The translations under genes and the position numbers were made by a program. A stretch of DNA of 37,019 nt from JBEIJQ01 sp040380145 (GTDB lineage Bacteria; Bacteroidota; Bacteroidia; Chitinophagales; Saprospiraceae): positions 1-37,019 of the forward strand of contig JBEIJQ010000011.1 of NCBI GenBank assembly GCA_040380145.1. The letters are read 5' to 3'. Under the pieces are notes generated by a model. It was given only the letters and a program-made list of their open reading frames with translations, searched no databases and was not told the DNA's origin. Shown one piece after another: positions 34,085-37,019 of the stretch (its first letter is position 1; each line of letters opens with the position of its first letter).

Positions 34085-34275
34085 GTTGGATGATTTGTTC
34101 CTTGTTGGACTTACTTTTTCTTTTTCTTCTTCCCAAAAAGAAAAAGAAACCAAAGTAAATCCCGATCAAATCCGGCGCCAGCGCGAGTCTTTTGTTCGCG
34201 GACGCGAAAAAAAACTCGATTTGCGGGGCAATGTTTCGGCCTCGGATCGACCTCGTTTGCCGCAGATCATCCAAC
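34085..34275 (+). other. Candidate multi-hairpin RNA or DNA fold inside the element
   Basis: A closing stem pairs 34085-34097 with 34263-34275 (12 of 13 Watson-Crick, the other G-U). It encloses an extended hairpin at 34108-34162 (outer arms GGACTTACTTT and AAAGTAAATCC, inner CTTTTTCTTTTT with AAAAAGAAAAAG). It also encloses a second hairpin at 34184-34218 around TTCGCG-GA-CGCGAA with matching CGAGT/ACTCG flanks. No T tract makes it a simple terminator. It could be a structured RNA or only fold as single-stranded DNA. Confidence 0.45.
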
Positions 34276-34428
34276 AGGTTTTTCGCTCAGGCCCGCTACC
34301 AAAAGCCGCGCTGTCGGGATTTGCTCGAAGGCCGGCTGGGCCGTAAGAAATTCTTACAGGTCGTTCTTTGATTTTCGCCAATCCTTTTCGTACTTTTATA
34401 ATTGAATTTCAAATATTTATGCTCTACT

Positions 34429-34453
34429 ATTTCTAATGGCCGCCATTAGAAAT
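34429..34453. repeat. 25-base perfect palindrome around TAATGGC-C-GCCATTA
   Basis: Arms of 12 bases (34429-34440 and 34442-34453) are exact reverse complements around a central C. It lies seven bases inside the right terminal inverted repeat. It could be a protein-binding site or part of an element end. Confidence 0.6.
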
Positions 34454-34645
34454 TTTTCCCAATGACAATTTTGGGATAAAAAATACAGGTTCGGAGGCTG
34501 GGGGCGAAATAGCACCGCCACGGAAAAAAGCGACCTTTTGGCCGAAATCGCGCTCTTGCGGTGCGTGCCCGGACCGACTTAGAAGGGATTTTCGAAGCCT
34601 TTGCCAGAGCTTCGCCCAAAAGTCCCTCTCTTGACGGAAAAAGGC

Positions 34646-34653
34646 TACTTTTG
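34646..34653 (+). promoter_or_regulatory. -7 promoter element (TACTTTTG) for the DPM1-like gene
   Basis: Exact TAnnTTTG match 78 bases upstream of the ATG at 34732, in the right part of the 790-base gene-free stretch. TTG at 34631-34633 is closer than the usual -33 spacing. Confidence 0.5.
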
Positions 34654-34731
34654 CACCTCTGTTTACACTTCGGCAATGACCGATTTTTGTTCCTGCACAC
34701 CTTATCGGGAAGACCGCGAACCGCACCATCG

Positions 34732-35463
34732 ATGAAAAGTGTCGTTATTATACCCACTTACAATGAGTTAGAGAACATCGAGCGCATCGTCGGCGCCGTG
34801 ATGGCCCAGCCTTGTTCGCTCGATGTGCTGGTCGTGGACGACGGTTCGCCCGACGGGACCGCAGATGTGGTACGCAAGCTGCAGACGGTTTTTGCGAACC
34901 GGCTTTTTCTCGAGGAAAGAAAGGGCAAGTTGGGCCTTGGAACGGCGTACATACATGGGTTCCGCTGGGCCTTGGCGCACGGCTACGATTTCGTTTTCGA
35001 AATGGACGCCGATTTTTCGCACGATCCCAACGATCTTCCCAGACTTCTCGAGGCCTGTCAAGAACCCAAGGTCGGATTGGCCATCGGCTCGCGCTATGTC
35101 AAGGGCGGCCGACTGCAGAACTGGCCTCTGATCCGGGTATTGATTTCCCGCGGTGCCTCGGTTTATGTGCGCCTTGTCACCTGCATGCCGGTAAAGGATC
35201 CCACAGCCGGTTTCATCTGCTACCGCCGGGAAGTCCTCGAAAAATTGGATTTGGACCGGATCCGTTTCGTGGGATACGCTTTCCAGATCGAAATGAAATT
35301 CGCCGCCCGCTGCCTTGGATTCCGGATCCGCGAGGTGCCCATCACCTTCAAAGACCGCCTCGTGGGCGTCTCCAAAATGAGTACCCGTATCTTCAACGAG
35401 GCGTTCTTCGGGGTGCTGAAAATGAAGTGGCGGAGTTTTTTCCAGAGCTACGAAAAAAAATAA
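34732..35463 (+). CDS. Polyprenol monophosphomannose synthase-like glycosyltransferase (GT2, DPM1-like)
   Basis: A 243-aa GT2 enzyme of the dolichyl-phosphate mannose synthase type. It has IIPTYNELENIERIV at the N terminus, nucleotide-sugar-binding VVDDGSPDGT (34-43), the metal motif MDADFSHDPNDLP (91-103), KDPTAGFICYRREVL (about 160-174) and the late VSKMS segment. DPM1 moves mannose from GDP-mannose to a polyprenyl phosphate on the cytoplasmic face. There is no C-terminal membrane anchor or GtrA domain, as in soluble DPM1. ATG 34732 is preceded by a -7 element at 34646. A NUDIX gene follows after 83 bases. The sugar could differ from mannose. A possible user of its product is the TMTC-like protein at 591, an inference from family knowledge. 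Confidence 0.9.
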   Translation: MKSVVIIPTYNELENIERIVGAVMAQPCSLDVLVVDDGSPDGTADVVRKLQTVFANRLFLEERKGKLGLGTAYIHGFRWALAHGYDFVFEMDADFSHDPNDLPRLLEACQEPKVGLAIGSRYVKGGRLQNWPLIRVLISRGASVYVRLVTCMPVKDPTAGFICYRREVLEKLDLDRIRFVGYAFQIEMKFAARCLGFRIREVPITFKDRLVGVSKMSTRIFNEAFFGVLKMKWRSFFQSYEKK

Positions 35464-35546
35464 GGAACCGCGGCCAGTGCGAATCGCTTTTAGAGGAGTT
35501 TCCAAACAAAAAGAGCAACTATTTTTCCAAACAAAACAAACAACCC

Positions 35547-35981
35547 ATGCTACAGGAATCGGCCGGTATTTTTTTGCTCGACAAAGAGCATCGCCTCTTG
35601 GTGGCCCATCCCACGAAACAACGGCCCGACCGTTGGAGCATCCCGAAGGGCCGCCCCGACGCGGGCGAGTCCCATCTGCAGACTGCTATCCGGGAAACTT
35701 TCGAGGAAACGAACATCCGTATCCCGCACGATGTGGCCCATCACGCGTTGGCGCACCAAGAAGGCCAGGTACAGTTGTTGATCACTTTCTTGGTGCTGGA
35801 AAGCGAAAATCCACTACTCGATTGGGGCCGCTTCGATCTGTGCTGCCATTCCATGACCCCGGGCGGGTACCCCGAAATGGAGGATTTCCAGTGGATATCG
35901 CTCGATCGCGCCGAAGTGGAGCTGCTGCGGACCCAGCGCAAGTGCATTCCCGAGATCCGGGCCATCTTGGCCGGCGGGTGA
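35547..35981 (+). CDS. NUDIX hydrolase
   Basis: A 144-aa protein with the NUDIX box at residues 35-57: Gly35, Glu41, Arg49-Glu50 and Glu53-Glu54 sit as required, though the late Gly of the consensus is Asn56 and the first aliphatic position is Thr51. NUDIX enzymes cleave nucleoside diphosphates linked to another group (damaged dNTPs, NDP-sugars, diadenosine polyphosphates). The box is intact enough to expect activity; the substrate is unknown. ATG 35547 follows a one-mismatch -7 element (TATTTTTC, 35520-35527). It may share a transcript with the DPM1-like gene. Its stop abuts the DUF58 stop on the other strand with no base between them. Confidence 0.9.
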   Translation: MLQESAGIFLLDKEHRLLVAHPTKQRPDRWSIPKGRPDAGESHLQTAIRETFEETNIRIPHDVAHHALAHQEGQVQLLITFLVLESENPLLDWGRFDLCCHSMTPGGYPEMEDFQWISLDRAEVELLRTQRKCIPEIRAILAGG

Positions 35982-36440
35982 TCAGCGCCGGTTTTTGAAA
36001 AAAGCCAGCAGCGCGTTGGTGTATGGCCGATCGGTATAGAGGCTCAACTGGGAGGCGCCTGCTTCCGCGAAAGATTTTGAAAAATACACCCGGCGTTCGC
36101 GCTGCTTTTTTTCCCAGTCCGAACGGGTCGCCGGGTCGCCCAGATCGGTCCAATGCGTCCGGCCGGTTTCTGCGTCGGTGAGCAGGGCGAGGCCCGCGGC
36201 GGGGAGTATTTCTTCGCCCGGATCGGTCAGGCGGATGCCGATGAGGTCGTGCTTGCGGGCCGCCTGCCGCAACGCGCGCTCGTAGCCGGAAGTCCGGAAG
36301 TCCGACAGCACGAAACAGATGCTGTGTTTTTTCAACACCCTGTTCAGATACTCCAAAGCCCCCGTCAGATCGGTGCCTTTTCCCGTGGGCCGCAGGTCGA
36401 GCAGCTCCCGGATGATCCGCAGCACCTGGGTGCGCCCTTT
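35982..36440 (-). CDS. C-terminal part of a DUF58 protein, out of frame with its N-terminal part
   Basis: This frame carries the second half of a DUF58 protein: GRTQVLRIIRELLDLRP, then GTDLTGALEYLNRVL and CFVLSDFRTSGYE, ending at a stop at 35982. These match the region after the family's KKG motif. It has no start codon of its own where homology begins; the frame upstream of about 36440 encodes Arg-rich sequence unlike DUF58. With one base added at 36435-36442 it joins the N-terminal part to give about 288 aa, the normal family length. It converges directly on the NUDIX gene. Confidence 0.82.
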   Translation of the reverse strand, partial: KGRTQVLRIIRELLDLRPTGKGTDLTGALEYLNRVLKKHSICFVLSDFRTSGYERALRQAARKHDLIGIRLTDPGEEILPAAGLALLTDAETGRTHWTDLGDPATRSDWEKKQRERRVYFSKSFAEAGASQLSLYTDRPYTNALLAFFKNRR

Positions 36441-36847
36441 TTGCGGGGCACGAACTTTTCGATGCAGTCCGAAAAAAACAGCACCCCGACCTTGTCGTTG
36501 TTGGTCGTGGCCGAAAAAGCCAAAACGGCGGCTATCTCGGCGATCAGTTCGTTTTTGAACTGACGCCCCGTGCCGAAAAAAGATGAACCGCTGGCATCCA
36601 CCACCAACATCATCGTCAATTCCCGCTCCTCTTCGAACACCTTGATGTGCGGCGTGCCGGTTCGAGCGGTCACATTCCAGTCGATGGACCGCACATCGTC
36701 GCCGTACTGGTATTCCCGCACCTCGCTGAACGACATGCCGCGGCCCTTGAACACGGCGTGGTATTCGCCCGAGAACAGGTGGTTGCTCAGGCCTTTGGTC
36801 TTGATTTCGATTTTGCGCACCTTGCGCAGCAGATCGGAGGTCTCCAA
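36365..36847 (-). CDS. DUF58 protein, N-terminal part with MIDAS-like motif, likely TTG start
   Basis: From TTG 36847 it reads ETSDLLRKVRKIEIKTKGLS, the usual DUF58 opening, then the family hallmark YQYGDDVRSIDWNVTAR (46-62) and a vWA-like metal site DASGS (84-88). DUF58 proteins usually accompany MoxR AAA+ ATPases and bat genes. No ATG is found near the expected start; in-frame codons further up are non-ATG and lie in the repeat (36976). TTG 36847, 50 bases below a perfect -7 element, is therefore my choice. Frame is lost at 36435-36442 and this part ends at 36365. No moxR is in view. The BatE-like gene at 30030 is the only other bat-type gene here. Confidence 0.82.
   Translation of the reverse strand: METSDLLRKVRKIEIKTKGLSNHLFSGEYHAVFKGRGMSFSEVREYQYGDDVRSIDWNVTARTGTPHIKVFEEERELTMMLVVDASGSSFFGTGRQFKNELIAEIAAVLAFSATTNNDKVGVLFFSDCIEKFVPRKKGAPRCCGSSGSCSTCGPREKAPI
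36435..36442 (-). other. Frameshift site in the DUF58 gene (A5G3 run on the minus strand)
   Basis: The N-terminal frame reads FVPRKKG and then runs into Ala/Pro/Cys-rich sequence; the other frame continues GRTQVLRIIREL. One missing A or G in the AAAAAGGG run explains the break. Confidence 0.8.
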
Positions 36848-36896
36848 GGGAAATCTTCGGGGAAATTCGGTTTCGGACCAAAAACGGTCCGCGGCC

Positions 36897-36904
36897 CAAA
36901 AATA
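36897..36904 (-). promoter_or_regulatory. -7 promoter element (TATTTTTG) for the DUF58 gene
   Basis: Exact TAnnTTTG on the minus strand, about 50 bases from the proposed TTG start at 36847 and 37 bases from repeat copy 2. It suggests that DUF58 is transcribed alone, starting just outside the repeat. Confidence 0.5.
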
Positions 36905-36940
36905 GCAAATCGCGGCTAAACCCTCGCTCCGACCTTTCAA

Positions 36941-37019
36941 CCCAAAATTGTCATTAGACTTCTTTGATCTGCCCAATTTGGGACTTTATTAGACTTTTTC
37001 AGCGGTAGCGTTTGGGCAA
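36941..37019 (+). repeat. Dispersed repeat, copy 2, cut by the window end
   Basis: Positions 36941-37017 align without gaps to 34003-34079 in the same orientation (69 of 77 identical). Because the window stops at 37019, it is unknown whether the hairpins and right inverted repeat of copy 1 are also present here. Confidence 0.85.

Larger units (their letters stand above)
34000..34478. repeat. Structured non-coding element bounded by perfect 18-bp inverted repeats
   Basis: TATCCCAAAATTGTCATT (34000-34017) is repeated in perfect inverted form at 34461-34478. A related unit lies 17 bases to the left, giving a two-copy tandem of CAAAATTGTCATTA (33988-34001 and 34005-34018). Inside are a second inverted pair (34085-34097 and 34263-34275), two long hairpins, a 15-base palindrome (34343-34357) and a 25-base palindrome (34429-34453). 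No credible gene is inside. It occupies most of the 790-base gap 33942-34731. Size, ends and lack of coding fit a MITE-like non-autonomous element or a conserved dispersed repeat. I saw no target-site duplication and cannot assign a family. Confidence 0.6.

Noticed and set aside
34035..34381. Small open frames of 71-90 aa inside the repeat element
   Set aside because: They run through hairpin arms, have poly-Phe or poly-Lys stretches from the T/A tracts, and lack any promoter placement; more likely non-coding.

Overview
The window looks like a piece of a GC-rich Bacteroidota chromosome, most likely from the Saprospiria/Chitinophagia side (inferred from gene content, not a search). Pointers are a single-gene SecDF fusion, the type IX secretion (T9SS) protein PorZ, a T9SS-sorted choice-of-anchor B protein, serine palmitoyltransferase, a BatE-like protein, a DUF58 protein, and many upstream copies of the Bacteroidota -7 promoter element TAnnTTTG. 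I saw no tRNA, rRNA, CRISPR array or intact insertion sequence. Most of the window is ordinary core and envelope biology; the unusual material lies mainly right of 30 kb. Layout, left to right: the 3' end of an ECF sigma factor with its terminator (1-520); a TMTC-like membrane protein with TPRs (591-2621) converging on an extended SDR (2638-3657); ComF-like phosphoribosyltransferase, alpha/beta hydrolase, M28 peptidase and a short carB (3985-9952); an S4 RNA-binding protein (10213-10617). A minus-strand run follows: SDR, M1 aminopeptidase (split by a one-base frameshift) and pth (14869 down to 10634). It diverges from serine palmitoyltransferase plus a second M28 peptidase (14965-17610). Next come a small secreted unknown, porZ divergent from a five-LysM protein, tatC, a flavin monooxygenase, a T9SS-sorted LVIVD-type protein and secDF (17644-29816). 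The right part has a co-directional cluster of BatE-like protein, SH3-subtilase and an unknown 648-aa exported protein (30030-33941). After it lies a 790-bp gene-free stretch holding a structured element bounded by 18-bp inverted repeats. Then come a DPM1-like glycosyltransferase, a NUDIX hydrolase and a frameshifted DUF58 gene. A second copy of part of the element starts at 36941 and runs off the end of the window. Functional threads: SecDF, TatC and PorZ belong to export across the inner and outer membranes, and the choice-of-anchor B protein is a probable T9SS client. The serine palmitoyltransferase and the divergent SDR may both act in sphingolipid synthesis. The DPM1-like enzyme could supply a polyprenyl-phosphate sugar to the TMTC-like protein. 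Eleven exact TAnnTTTG motifs sit just upstream of real genes, and two lie so close to ATG that leaderless transcripts are suggested. Two genes carry homopolymer frameshifts (12172-12175 and 36435-36442), so sequence error must be excluded before calling either a pseudogene.
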